From contig JAXMAR010000040.1 in NCBI GenBank assembly GCA_046350295.1, positions 1 to 64,000 of the forward strand: 64,000 nt of DNA. The letters are read 5' to 3'. Of this stretch, positions 1 through 7,722 are shown piece after piece. Source of the DNA: JAXMAR01 sp046350295 (lineage in GTDB: Bacteria > Planctomycetota > Planctomycetia > Gemmatales > Gemmataceae). Position 1 is the stretch's first letter. Each line of letters starts with the position of its first letter. The notes beneath the pieces are model-generated. The model was not told the DNA's origin. It worked only from the letters and a program-made list of their open reading frames with translations, and ran no database searches. A program made the translations under genes and the position numbers.

Positions 1-79
1 GATGGTGGGGCATCAGTTGAGCGATATCGTGGCGGTGCTGGGGAGCTTGAACATCATCGCGGCGGAGCTGGATCGCTGA
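1..79 (+). CDS. nuoD: NADH-quinone oxidoreductase subunit D, C-terminal fragment
   Basis: Only the last 25 codons are in the window, read from base 2 and ending at a TGA at 77-79. The peptide ends in a Leu-Ser-Asp-Ile-Val stretch, then Gly-Ser-Leu, and finishes with Glu-Leu-Asp-Arg. This resembles the conserved C-terminus of the 49-kDa/NuoD quinone-site subunit of complex I, which typically ends in Asp-Arg. Position supports it, since nuoE follows. The protein would sit in the peripheral arm near the quinone cavity. The fragment is short, so the call depends on both the C-terminal motif and synteny. Confidence 0.8.
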   Translation, partial: MVGHQLSDIVAVLGSLNIIAAELDR

Positions 80-80
80 T

Positions 81-167
81 GTTTAGCCCCGGTTCGCAGA
101 ACCGGGGCGGACGCGACGCCGCAGCCCGAGGACGACGCCCGCCGCGTTCTGCGAACTGCGGCTAAAC
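81..167. repeat. Composite inverted repeat between nuoD and nuoE
   Basis: The spacer opens with GTTTAGC followed by a perfect hairpin at 87-107 (CCCCGGTT, loop CGCAG, AACCGGGG). It closes with the same kind of unit inverted, at 142-167: a GC-rich imperfect hairpin with the same CGCAG-type loop, followed by GCTAAAC. The whole 87 bp therefore has terminal inverted repeats and resembles a small non-coding mobile element. Related units occur at 3794-3823 and 7723-7753. Confidence 0.7.
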
Positions 168-180
168 GAAGAGAACTTCG

Positions 181-660
181 ATGGCGTTCCTGAGCGAAGA
201 CATCCGACAGCGAATACTGGCCTACCTGCCGCGCTATCCGAGCAAGCAGGCGGTGACGCTGCCGGCGCTGCACATCGTGCACGACGAGCTGCGCTGCGTC
301 CCCAGGGAGGCGATCCGCGAGATCGCCGACATGCTCGACCTGAGCCCGGCGGAAGTGCACGACACGATGACCTTCTACCAGTTCTTCCGCGAGGAGAACG
401 ATCCGCTTGCCAAGACCCGCCTCTGGGTCTGCCGCAGCCTCGCCTGCGGACTGCGCGGCGGCGACGAGCTGCTCGAATACGCCTGCAAGAAGCTCGGCGT
501 CCCCCCGGGCGGCAAGACGGCGGACGGCAAGATCACCATCGAATTCGCGGAATGCCTCGGCGCCTGCGAGGGAGCGCCGGCGGTGATGGTGAACGACGAG
601 CACGTGCATAACGTGACACGGGAAAAGTTTGATGAGCTGGTGAGCGATCTGCGAAAATGA
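181..660 (+). CDS. nuoE: NADH-quinone oxidoreductase subunit E
   Basis: 159 aa, the usual size for the 24-kDa thioredoxin-like subunit of the complex I NADH-dehydrogenase module. It carries the N1a [2Fe-2S] cluster. The four expected ligands are visible as Cys84 and Cys89 (C-x4-C) and Cys125 and Cys129 (C-x3-C in ECLGAC). The N-terminal helical bundle has the typical pattern around PAEVHDTMTFY. It lies 101 bp after nuoD, a spacer filled by an inverted repeat. It is followed after 37 bp by a toxin-antitoxin-like pair that separates it from nuoF, although NuoE and NuoF form one subcomplex. Confidence 0.95.
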   Translation: MAFLSEDIRQRILAYLPRYPSKQAVTLPALHIVHDELRCVPREAIREIADMLDLSPAEVHDTMTFYQFFREENDPLAKTRLWVCRSLACGLRGGDELLEYACKKLGVPPGGKTADGKITIEFAECLGACEGAPAVMVNDEHVHNVTREKFDELVSDLRK

Positions 661-697
661 GGTCCGGGCGTCAGACTGTTCCGCGAGGGAGACCGCC

Positions 698-1054
698 ATG
701 CAACTCCAAGATTATTTTGAGGTGGACACGCACCACTTCGAGGAAGTGGGACTGGTGGAAAAGATTCGCTTCAAAGGCTCGCGCATTGCCATCGAGGATG
801 TGATAGAGCCTTTTGTCCAAGGAGAGTCGGCGGAGCGTATTCACCACGGCTATCGCCACTCCCTGTCCCTGGAGGAGGTCTACGCCGCGATCACCTACTA
901 TCTGCACAACAAGCAGAGCATCGACGAATACCTCCGCCGTGGAAATGAAGTGGCTGAATTCTGGTATCAGAAGTTCAAAGCTCAGGAACCAAAGGAGTTG
1001 ATGGAACGACTACGGGCCTTGAAAGCCGAGAAGCAGGCGCAAACCGCGAAGTAA
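698..1054 (+). CDS. DUF433-type antitoxin-like protein
   Basis: 118 aa. The central part has the DUF433 pattern: Arg-Ile-Ala-Ile-Glu-Asp-Val, then a Gly-x-Ser-Ala-Glu-Arg-Ile stretch, then LSLEEVYAAITYYL. DUF433 proteins are usually small helix-turn-helix antitoxins paired with a DUF5615 PIN-like partner, and exactly such a gene follows after 2 bp. The C-terminal 30 residues are a charged Lys/Glu helix beyond the domain. A gagggag ribosome-binding site precedes the ATG. The role is inferred from family and pairing. Its place inside the nuo operon is unusual. Confidence 0.8.
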   Translation: MQLQDYFEVDTHHFEEVGLVEKIRFKGSRIAIEDVIEPFVQGESAERIHHGYRHSLSLEEVYAAITYYLHNKQSIDEYLRRGNEVAEFWYQKFKAQEPKELMERLRALKAEKQAQTAK

Positions 1055-1056
1055 AC

Positions 1057-1422
1057 ATGGCTGAGACGCTGCCCTTCTTGCTTGACGAGCAGGCGCCGGA
1101 GTTTCTGGCCGACGAGCTGTTGCGTCTTGAACCCGCGCTTGATATCGGCATCGTGGGTCAAGACCATGGTCTGAAGAAAGGTACGAAGGATCCGGTCCTC
1201 ATCGGTTTTTGCGAAGAGCACCAGATGATCTTCATCACGCTTGACAAGAAAACCACTCCCGGCCATTTGACCGAGCATTTTCGCGCGGGTCGGCACACTT
1301 GGGGCGTTCTGATTTGCAGGCAGGGGCATCCCACGAAAGCCTATGCCGAGGAGATCGTATTGCTTTGGTCGACGATGACGAAGGATGAATGGCGCGATTT
1401 CTCGCTCTACATACCGCTTTGA
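1057..1422 (+). CDS. DUF5615 PIN-like toxin candidate
   Basis: 121 aa. The N-terminus FLLDEQAPEF fits the DUF5615 opening with a conserved acidic residue. A mid-region 'IFITLDKK' gives a second conserved Asp of the PIN-like fold. These acidic residues would form the metal-dependent nuclease site in VapC-like proteins. The start is only 2 bp after the DUF433 stop, and nuoF begins 6 bp after its own stop. The pair is therefore tightly embedded and presumably co-transcribed with complex I genes. Family assignment is by motif pattern; activity is not shown. Confidence 0.78.
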   Translation: MAETLPFLLDEQAPEFLADELLRLEPALDIGIVGQDHGLKKGTKDPVLIGFCEEHQMIFITLDKKTTPGHLTEHFRAGRHTWGVLICRQGHPTKAYAEEIVLLWSTMTKDEWRDFSLYIPL

Positions 1423-1428
1423 GACAAC

Positions 1429-2760
1429 ATGCCCGATTTCGAACCCATCCTCCTGAAACGCGTCCTCAAGAAAGCCGGTCCGGCGCTCGACGCCTACCGC
1501 GCCGACGGCGGCTATCGCGCCCTCGAAAAAGGGCTCGGCATGGCGCCCGCCCAGGTCGTCGATGAAGTCAAGAACTCGGGGCTGCGCGGTCGTGGCGGAG
1601 CGGGGTTTCCGACCGGGGTCAAGTGGACGTTCCTGCCCAAGGACCATCCGGGGCCGATCTACCTGTGCGTCAACGCGGATGAATCGGAGCCGTGCACGTT
1701 CAACAATCGGGTCTTGATGGAAGAGGATCCGCACCAGCTCATCGAAGGTATCCTCCTCGCCGCCTATGCCACGCGGGCGACCACGTCTTACCTCTATCTG
1801 CGTTACGAGTACGGCAAGGCGTATCGCGTTCTTCAGAGCGCCATCGACGAGGCCTACGCCGCCGGCCTGTTGGGCAAGAACATCCTCGGCAAGGGCTTCA
1901 ACCACGACATCTATCTGCACCGTGGGGCCGGGGCGTATATCTGCGGCGAGGAGACCGGGCTGATCGAGAGCCTGGAGGGGAAGCGCGGCTGGCCGCGCAT
2001 CAAGCCGCCGTTTCCGGCCATCGAGGGGGCGTTCCGCAAGCCGACGGTCGTCAACAATGTCGAGACGCTCTGCTGCGTCACGCACATCATCGAGCGCGGG
2101 GCGGCCTGGTTCAAGACAATCGGCGTCCCGCCCGACCCGAAGAACCCGCGCGACGCCGGGAGCTACGGGCCCAAGCTCTACAACATCAGCGGGCATGTCA
2201 ACACGCCGGGCACCTACGAGATCCCGCTCGGCATTACCGTGCGCGAGCTGATCGAAAAGTATGGCGGCGGCGTCTGGAAGGGGAGGAAGGCGAAAGGGGC
2301 GATCCCCGGCGGCATCAGCATGGGGATCATGACCGAGACGGAGTTCGATACGCCGCTCGATTTCAACGGCCCGGGGAAGGTCGGCTGTCTCGGCCTCGGG
2401 ACGGGAGCGGTGACGGTCTTCGACGAGGAGACCAGCATCGTCGACGTTCTCTATAACATCTGTCGCTTCTTCGCGCACGAGTCGTGCGGCCAGTGCACGC
2501 CGTGCCGCGAGGGGACGGGCTGGATGATGAAGATGATGGACCGGATGCGGCGCGGCCAGGGCCGGCTCGAGGACCTGAAGATCCTCGATGAGGTAGCCAA
2601 GTCGATCGGCATCATGCCGGGAACGACGATTTGCGGCCTGGCGGACGGCGCCGGCTGGCCGGTGAAGAACGCCATCGCGAAGTTCCGGCCGGAGTTCGAG
2701 AGCTACATCCGCGCGGCCCAGCGGACGACCCTGCCGCTGGAAATGGCGGCAGCGCACTGA
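1429..2760 (+). CDS. nuoF: NADH-quinone oxidoreductase subunit F (NADH/FMN subunit)
   Basis: 443 aa, normal size for the 51-kDa subunit that oxidises NADH and passes electrons via FMN and cluster N3. The Gly-rich GLRGRGGAGFPTG motif (residues 51-63) is the nucleotide/FMN fold signature. 'ADESEPCTFNNR' and 'GAGAYICGEETGLIESLEGKR' are further family hallmarks. The N3 [4Fe-4S] ligands are Cys353, Cys356 and Cys359 in SCGQCTPCREG, plus a Cys at about residue 402 in TTICGLADG. It should act in the cytoplasmic peripheral arm with NuoE and NuoG. The start is supported by tight spacing to the upstream gene. Confidence 0.97.
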   Translation: MPDFEPILLKRVLKKAGPALDAYRADGGYRALEKGLGMAPAQVVDEVKNSGLRGRGGAGFPTGVKWTFLPKDHPGPIYLCVNADESEPCTFNNRVLMEEDPHQLIEGILLAAYATRATTSYLYLRYEYGKAYRVLQSAIDEAYAAGLLGKNILGKGFNHDIYLHRGAGAYICGEETGLIESLEGKRGWPRIKPPFPAIEGAFRKPTVVNNVETLCCVTHIIERGAAWFKTIGVPPDPKNPRDAGSYGPKLYNISGHVNTPGTYEIPLGITVRELIEKYGGGVWKGRKAKGAIPGGISMGIMTETEFDTPLDFNGPGKVGCLGLGTGAVTVFDEETSIVDVLYNICRFFAHESCGQCTPCREGTGWMMKMMDRMRRGQGRLEDLKILDEVAKSIGIMPGTTICGLADGAGWPVKNAIAKFRPEFESYIRAAQRTTLPLEMAAAH

Positions 2761-2770
2761 AACCGTTAGT

Positions 2771-2790
2771 CCCGGCTGGCTGAGCCGGGG
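2771..2790. repeat. GC-rich hairpin after nuoF
   Basis: CCCGGCT, loop GGCTG, AGCCGGG: a perfect 7-bp stem with a 5-nt loop, preceded by CGTTAGT. Its form (flank plus GC stem plus 5-nt loop) resembles the GTTTAGC palindromes at 81 and 3794, but with a different stem sequence. No T-run follows, so it is not an obvious terminator. Confidence 0.5.
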
Positions 2791-2827
2791 CAAATGAGAG
2801 GCCAGGCGAAGAACGGGAGGGCGAACC

Positions 2828-3787
2828 ATGGGCGATCTGGCGCGTGATCTCGTCCGGGGCGAGCGGAAAAAGAAAAAGAAGAAGCCGCAGTCCAAGGGGC
2901 TGATGATCGGCCTTTTCGCGGGCGGCGCCGCGCTGGTCGTCGGCGTGATCGTCTTGATCGTGGTGCTCAACAGCGGCGGTGGCGGAACGCCGAAGAAGGA
3001 GGGCCCGGACGGCAAGGATCCGTTCGCCGTCGCGCCGGTGGCGGCGAAGCGTCCGATGAAGGACGAGGAGGCGCTGACGAAGCTGAGCGAGATCGGCCTG
3101 GCCTACCACGCCTATGTCGATGCCAACAAGAAAGCGCTGCCCGATGTACGTCAGCTCGATCCGTTCCTCAAGGACAAGGAGCTGATCAAAATGTACGACG
3201 GCATCGGCTCGTGGATCGAGCTGATGGTCAACTGGATGCCCAGGACGCTGCCGGACGGCTCGAGCAAGACCATCGTCGCGTTCGAACGTGTCCCCGTCGA
3301 GGGCAAGCGCCTGGTCCTGTTCGGCGACGCCAGGACGAAGCTCCTGACGAACGAGGAATTTGAGAAGGCGCCGCGCGTGAACCCGGAGGGCAAGATCGTA
3401 GCCGGGCCGCTGGTGCTCGAAGGCGGCAAGACGCGGCTGGGCAAGTACGTGCGGGCGGTCGAGCGGCTGGAGGCGCAGCACGTGCTGGACGCGATCGGGA
3501 GAGAATATTACCAGATGATGCTCCTCGACAAACGCGGCCCGAAGGAGTTGAGCGAACTCGCCTGCGCCCGCGACGCGCGCGTGATCGGGGCCCTCGACTC
3601 CAAGGACGGTTGGCTCTACGTGATCTGGGGGGCGAGCGACCGCAACATGCCGGATGGGCCGGAGCGCACCATCATCGCCTACGAACGGCAGACCGACGGG
3701 ACACGCTACGTGATCTTCGGCAACGGGCGCTTCGACGTGATCACGGAGGAGGATTTCTTGAAGGCGCCGAAAGCGAAAGGGAAATAG
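2828..3787 (+). CDS. Membrane-anchored protein with duplicated domain, inside nuo operon
   Basis: 319 aa, not recognised. The N-terminus is Lys-rich (KKKKKK at about residues 14-19). One membrane segment follows at about residues 25-47, then a Gly/Lys linker, so most of the protein is probably outside the cytoplasm. Two internal repeats are clear. Around residues 140-185 the pattern is LPDG-SSKTIVAFER...LFGDAR...NEEFEKAP. Around residues 275-315 it is MPDG-PERTIIAYER...IFGNGR...EEDFLKAP. A ribosome-binding site (gggaggg) precedes the ATG. It lies between nuoF and nuoG, so it may be an accessory or assembly factor, but the sequence shows no direct evidence of that. Confidence 0.75.
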   Translation: MGDLARDLVRGERKKKKKKPQSKGLMIGLFAGGAALVVGVIVLIVVLNSGGGGTPKKEGPDGKDPFAVAPVAAKRPMKDEEALTKLSEIGLAYHAYVDANKKALPDVRQLDPFLKDKELIKMYDGIGSWIELMVNWMPRTLPDGSSKTIVAFERVPVEGKRLVLFGDARTKLLTNEEFEKAPRVNPEGKIVAGPLVLEGGKTRLGKYVRAVERLEAQHVLDAIGREYYQMMLLDKRGPKELSELACARDARVIGALDSKDGWLYVIWGASDRNMPDGPERTIIAYERQTDGTRYVIFGNGRFDVITEEDFLKAPKAKGK

Positions 3788-3793
3788 CGCCTT

Positions 3794-3823
3794 CGTTTAG
3801 CCCCGGTTCGCAAAACCGGGGCG
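3794..3823. repeat. GTTTAGC-type palindrome
   Basis: CGTTTAG followed by CCCCGGTT, loop CGCAA, AACCGGGG, GCGG. It is nearly identical to the unit at 81-110, with one loop base changed. It lies just after the stop of the repeat-containing membrane protein gene and before nuoG. The rest of the spacer to 3928 is GC-rich with no gene. Confidence 0.7.
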
Positions 3824-3928
3824 GTAGCGGCCTCGCGCGAGGGACGGATTTGGTCCGCGGGACGCGGCACGCGAAACCGCAAGCGGGCGCCGCGCCGGGG
3901 ATTGCGGGCCAAGGGAACAGGGAGATCA

Positions 3929-5581
3929 ATGGCCACCGTCATCGTCAACGATAATCCGGTCGACATCGGCAATGAGCGGCTCAACCTGGTGCAGGCGGCC
4001 ATGAAGGGGGGCGTGTTCATCCCCCATTATTGCTGGCACCCTGGCTTGAGCGTGGTCGCCAGTTGCCGGATGTGCCTGGTCGAAGTCGGCGAGATGAAGG
4101 ACGGCAAGGCGGTGATGCAGCCGCGCGTCGTGCCGGCGTGCCAGACGCCGGCGAAGGATGGGACGGTTGTCGTCACGAACAGCGAGAGGGCTAAGCACGC
4201 CCAGGCGCAGACGCTCGAATCCCTGTTGCTCAATCACCCGCTCGATTGCCCCGTGTGCGACAAGGCCGGCGAGTGCATGCTGCAGGACTTCAGCTATCGC
4301 TACGGGCGGGCGACGAGCCGGATGATCGACGAGAAGAACCATCCGCCCAACAAAGACCACATCGGCGCGCACATCACGCTGTTCGCGGATCGCTGCATCA
4401 TGTGCTCGCGCTGCGTCCGCTTCACGCGCGAGGTGGCGGGAACGGCGGAGCTGCAGGTCATCAACCGCGGGCACCATTCGGAGATCGACATCTTTCCCGG
4501 CGAGCCGTGCGACAACAAGCTGGCGGGGAACGTCGTCGACCTGTGCCCGGTCGGGGCTCTGTGCAGCAAGGACTTTTTGTACAAGCAGCGCGTCTGGTTC
4601 CTGACGCCGAAGAAGTCGGTCTGCCCCGACTGCTCGACGGGGTGCAGCGTCCACGTCGACGTCAACAAGGACATCGTCTATCGCCTGAGGCCGCGGGAAA
4701 ACCCGCAGGCGCAGGGCTACTTCATGTGCGACGAGGGGCGGTTCGACTACGAGTACATCAACGACCGGCGCCGGCTGGAGGGGCCGTTGTTCGCGGAGAA
4801 CGGCAAAGCAGGTCCGACGAGTTGGGAGAGCGTGCTGCCGGCGATCCGCAACGATTTCCAGGGGGCGGCGCGGAAGAACGGGTCGGGCGTCGCGGCGGTC
4901 TTGTCTCCCTATTTGACGTGCGAAGAGGCGTTCCTGCTCGCCAAGTGGATCAAGGCGCTTGCGAACGAGGCAAAGCTCTACCTGGGACAGGTGCCGGTGG
5001 TCGGGCAGGACGACACGTATCCCAAGGACCGCAAGGGAAATCCTGTCGAGCCGGTGAAGTTCACGATCCGGGCGGAGAAGGCGCCGAACCGGCGCGGCGT
5101 CGAGGCGGTGCTGAAGCACTTCCAGGGAGAGGTGGTCGGCTTCGACATGATGGTCGCGGCCGCGGCGGCGGGTAGCATCGACGCGCTTTACTTGACGGCC
5201 GGGTATCCGCCGAGTCGGGGGGCGTGGATCAGCCCGGAGCAGATGCAGAGCTTGAAGCGTGTCGGTCTGCTGGCGGTGCAGGACCTCATGCCCGGCGATT
5301 TCCTGGGGATGGCCAAGTATCTGTTGCCGGCGTCGAGCTTCGCGGAGAAGGACGGGACATACGTCAATCACGCCAACCTGGCGCAGGGACTTCACTGGGC
5401 GGTCCGGCCTTTGGGGATGGCACGAACAGACGGGCAGGTGTTTCTGGATCTGATGGAGCGGCGCGGGCTTTTGCATGTGGAGACGTTGCGGCAGGAGATG
5501 GCGGCGGAGATCGGCTTCTTCGCGCCGCTCGCGGTGGGGGATTTGGGGGAGTATGGCGTAAGGCTGGGTGAAGTGCAGTAG
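3929..5581 (+). CDS. nuoG: NADH-quinone oxidoreductase subunit G, short form
   Basis: 550 aa; NuoG proteins are often 650-900 aa, so this is a compact version. The N-terminus has a ferredoxin-like [2Fe-2S] site (HYCWHPG...CRMC). Next is the His-coordinated [4Fe-4S] motif H-x3-C-x2-C-x5-C (HPLDCPVCDKAGEC). Then comes a C-x2-C-x2-C plus LCPVGAL cluster. A further CPDCSTGC site starts the molybdopterin-like part, which looks degenerate and shortened. It carries electrons from FMN toward the quinone. The ATG at 3929 is chosen because a gggag site lies just upstream; an in-frame TTG at 3902 would add nine residues without a better site. Confidence 0.93.
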   Translation: MATVIVNDNPVDIGNERLNLVQAAMKGGVFIPHYCWHPGLSVVASCRMCLVEVGEMKDGKAVMQPRVVPACQTPAKDGTVVVTNSERAKHAQAQTLESLLLNHPLDCPVCDKAGECMLQDFSYRYGRATSRMIDEKNHPPNKDHIGAHITLFADRCIMCSRCVRFTREVAGTAELQVINRGHHSEIDIFPGEPCDNKLAGNVVDLCPVGALCSKDFLYKQRVWFLTPKKSVCPDCSTGCSVHVDVNKDIVYRLRPRENPQAQGYFMCDEGRFDYEYINDRRRLEGPLFAENGKAGPTSWESVLPAIRNDFQGAARKNGSGVAAVLSPYLTCEEAFLLAKWIKALANEAKLYLGQVPVVGQDDTYPKDRKGNPVEPVKFTIRAEKAPNRRGVEAVLKHFQGEVVGFDMMVAAAAAGSIDALYLTAGYPPSRGAWISPEQMQSLKRVGLLAVQDLMPGDFLGMAKYLLPASSFAEKDGTYVNHANLAQGLHWAVRPLGMARTDGQVFLDLMERRGLLHVETLRQEMAAEIGFFAPLAVGDLGEYGVRLGEVQ

Positions 5582-5582
5582 T

Positions 5583-5693
5583 CCTAATCGTAATCCTAAT
5601 CTTAATCTTAATCTTAATCAATTGCCTTTGAGTGGTGAGGGTGGCATAAAGATTAGGATTAAGATTAGGATTACGATTAGGATTGGGATTAGG
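5583..5693. repeat. (TAATCC/TTAATC)n hexamer inverted repeat
   Basis: The nuoG-nuoH spacer is built from hexamer runs. On the left (5583-5619) are repeats of CCTAAT/CTTAAT. On the right (5651-5693) is the complementary run of GATTAG/GATTAA. A stretch of 25 bp (5583-5607 against 5657-5681) is perfectly complementary between the arms. The 31-bp loop has no repeat. The AT-rich hexamers stand out sharply from the surrounding high-GC coding DNA. Confidence 0.85.
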
Positions 5694-5721
5694 AGTTGGT
5701 GAGGATTAAGTAGTAACGGAT

Positions 5722-7011
5722 ATGCACGACTTCAACATTTGGTACACGCTGCTGACGCTTGTCGTCATCATGGGCGCGTTGCAAGGAACGACGGCGTTCC
5801 TGATCCTGGTCGAGCGCAAGATCGCCGGCTGGGTGCAGGACCGCATCGGGCCCAACCGCGTCGGGCCGAAGGGCCTGTTCCAGCCGTTGGCGGACGGGCT
5901 CAAGTTCCTCCTCAAGGAAGAGATGATCCCGGGGTATGTCGACAAGGTGCTGTTTCTCCTGGCGCCGTGCATCGCCATGGGGGTGGCGATGTTCGCGTTC
6001 GCGGTCGTGCCGTTCGGTCCGGTGGAGCCGCCGCCGCGCATGACGGTGATGAAGAAGAACCACGTGACGCTGGAGCAGGCGGCCGTCATCGCGCAGAAGG
6101 CCGATGGCGAGCGGACGGCGACGGAAAAGGCCATCGTCGAGGAATACGGGCGCTATCAGGCCTATCGCGGCTCGTATCAGTTCGTGATCGCGCCGGGCGT
6201 CGACATCGGCATTGTCTTCATCTTCGCGATCTCCAGCCTGGCGGTTTACGGCGTCATCCTGGGGGGGTGGTCGGCGAACAACAAGTACAGCTTCCTGGGG
6301 GCGCTGCGCTCGAGCGCCCAGATCATCAGCTACGAGATCCCGCTCGGCCTCTCGGTGCTGGGCATCTTCCTCATGTCCGGATCGCTGAACCTGGAGCGGA
6401 TCATCTGGCAACAGATTCCGGCCGGCGGGACGGAGGCGACGGACGGGATGTGGTATGTCTTTGTCCAGCCGCTCGCCTTTGTCATCTTTCTGGTGAGCGC
6501 ATTCGCGGAGACAAACCGGCTGCCGTTCGACTTGCCGGAGGCGGAGCAGGAACTGGTGGGGGGCTATCACACCGAGTATTCAGCCTTCAAGTTCGGCATG
6601 TTCTTCCTCGGCGAATACACGCACATGATCACGACCAGCTTCCTCATGGTGATCCTGTTCTTCGGCGGCTGGCATTTCCCGTTCATCGCGACGGCCGATT
6701 CTTTCTGGCTCATCAAGCTGGCGGTGTTCGGGGCGAAGATGGCGGGTTTCATCGTCTTCTACATGCTGGTGCGCTGGACGATTCCGCGCTTCCGCTTCGA
6801 TCAGCTAATGGGGCTGGCGTGGAAGGTGATGATCCCCCTGGCGCTGGTGAACCTTGTGCTGGTGATGGTGGTGAAGCAGCTAAACCTGAGCCTGTGGTGG
6901 CTTTTGCCGCTCTCGCTCGCGGCGCTGGTGGGCTCGGCGGCGTTCGCGGTGGGCGGGCCGAGCAAACCGGCGCGGCGGCGCGAGGCAGGCGAGCTAGCGC
7001 TGACACAGTAG
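5722..7011 (+). CDS. nuoH: NADH-quinone oxidoreductase subunit H
   Basis: 429 aa, longer than the typical 320-350. It is the membrane subunit that links the peripheral arm to the quinone chamber. 'ERKIAGWVQDRIGPNRVGPKG' near the N-terminus and 'AFAETNRLPFDLPEAEQELVGGYHTEYS' are family signatures, including the acidic residues of the E-channel. The extra length comes mainly from a hydrophilic insertion at about residues 105-150, after the second membrane segment, and from a C-terminal Arg-rich tail. The ATG follows a spacer of hexamer inverted repeats. Confidence 0.96.
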   Translation: MHDFNIWYTLLTLVVIMGALQGTTAFLILVERKIAGWVQDRIGPNRVGPKGLFQPLADGLKFLLKEEMIPGYVDKVLFLLAPCIAMGVAMFAFAVVPFGPVEPPPRMTVMKKNHVTLEQAAVIAQKADGERTATEKAIVEEYGRYQAYRGSYQFVIAPGVDIGIVFIFAISSLAVYGVILGGWSANNKYSFLGALRSSAQIISYEIPLGLSVLGIFLMSGSLNLERIIWQQIPAGGTEATDGMWYVFVQPLAFVIFLVSAFAETNRLPFDLPEAEQELVGGYHTEYSAFKFGMFFLGEYTHMITTSFLMVILFFGGWHFPFIATADSFWLIKLAVFGAKMAGFIVFYMLVRWTIPRFRFDQLMGLAWKVMIPLALVNLVLVMVVKQLNLSLWWLLPLSLAALVGSAAFAVGGPSKPARRREAGELALTQ

Positions 7012-7023
7012 GAGAGCTATCAG

Positions 7024-7106
7024 TTTTCAGCTATCAGCTTTCAGCCGGAGCAACCGCTGAAGACGCAATTTGAATGGCTGAAAGCTGACGGCTGATAGCT
7101 GACAGC
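7024..7106. repeat. Inverted repeats of AGCTATCAGCTTTCAGC type
   Basis: The nuoH-nuoI spacer contains AGCTATCAGCTTTCAGC on the left (7029-7045). On the right (7076-7106) are the inverse units GCTGAAAGCTGA and GCTGATAGCTGACAGCT. Together they can fold into a long imperfect hairpin between two co-directional genes. Confidence 0.65.
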
Positions 7107-7118
7107 TAGGACGAAAAC

Positions 7119-7673
7119 ATGGCGATTGCCGAGAAAGACGTGAAATGGGTCGAGGCCCCGCGCATGGGCCTTTTGGACAAGCTCTACCTGCCCGCGATCT
7201 TCCAGGGGCTGGGGACGACGATCCGGCACATGTTCGGCAAGAAGATGACGCAGCAGTTTCCGGAGGAGAGGCCGCAGTTGCCGCCGCACTACCGCGGCGT
7301 GCACCGGCTGAACCGGGACGAGACGGGGCGAGTGAAGTGCGTAGCCTGTTATATGTGCTCGACGGCGTGCCCGGCGCGATGCATCGATATTGTAGCCGCG
7401 CCGTCGCCGTGGCCGGATCGGGAGAAGTATCCGGAGGTGTTCGTCATCGACGAGTTGCGCTGCATCTACTGCGGCATGTGCGAGCAGGCATGCCCGTGCG
7501 ACGCGATCGAACTGACCCAGCTGGCTGACCTGACGGGGCTGACGCGGCAGGAGATGATGTTCGACAAGGAAAAGCTCCTGAGCGTCTTCGATCAGACGGT
7601 GGCGATGGGGACCGATCCGGTACGGACGCATAGCGGGCCGTTGGGCATAGCCTCGGAGCCGCAGGTTTCGTAA
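7119..7673 (+). CDS. nuoI: NADH-quinone oxidoreductase subunit I
   Basis: 184 aa, typical for the 8Fe ferredoxin-like subunit carrying clusters N6a and N6b close to the quinone site. Two C-x2-C-x2-C-x3-C motifs are intact: Cys74, 77, 80 and 84 (CVACYMCSTAC), and Cys115, 118, 121 and 125 (CIYCGMCEQAC). The N-terminal amphipathic segment contacts the membrane arm in the family. All eight ligands are present, so the gene should be functional. Confidence 0.96.
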   Translation: MAIAEKDVKWVEAPRMGLLDKLYLPAIFQGLGTTIRHMFGKKMTQQFPEERPQLPPHYRGVHRLNRDETGRVKCVACYMCSTACPARCIDIVAAPSPWPDREKYPEVFVIDELRCIYCGMCEQACPCDAIELTQLADLTGLTRQEMMFDKEKLLSVFDQTVAMGTDPVRTHSGPLGIASEPQVS

Positions 7674-7722
7674 GCCATGCGTTTGCGGCGTGCGGGCGTC
7701 CGCTGAAGGCGGCGTGGCGTCA

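Noticed and set aside
982..3015. 677-aa minus-strand frame opposite nuoF
   Set aside because: Antisense to nuoF and its neighbours with Arg/Asp/Leu-rich low-information sequence; no ribosome-binding site and no family.
5583..5693. CRISPR array
   Set aside because: Units are 6 bp and inverted, with no unique spacers of 30-40 bp. The arrays at 17907 and 25843 fail for the same reason.
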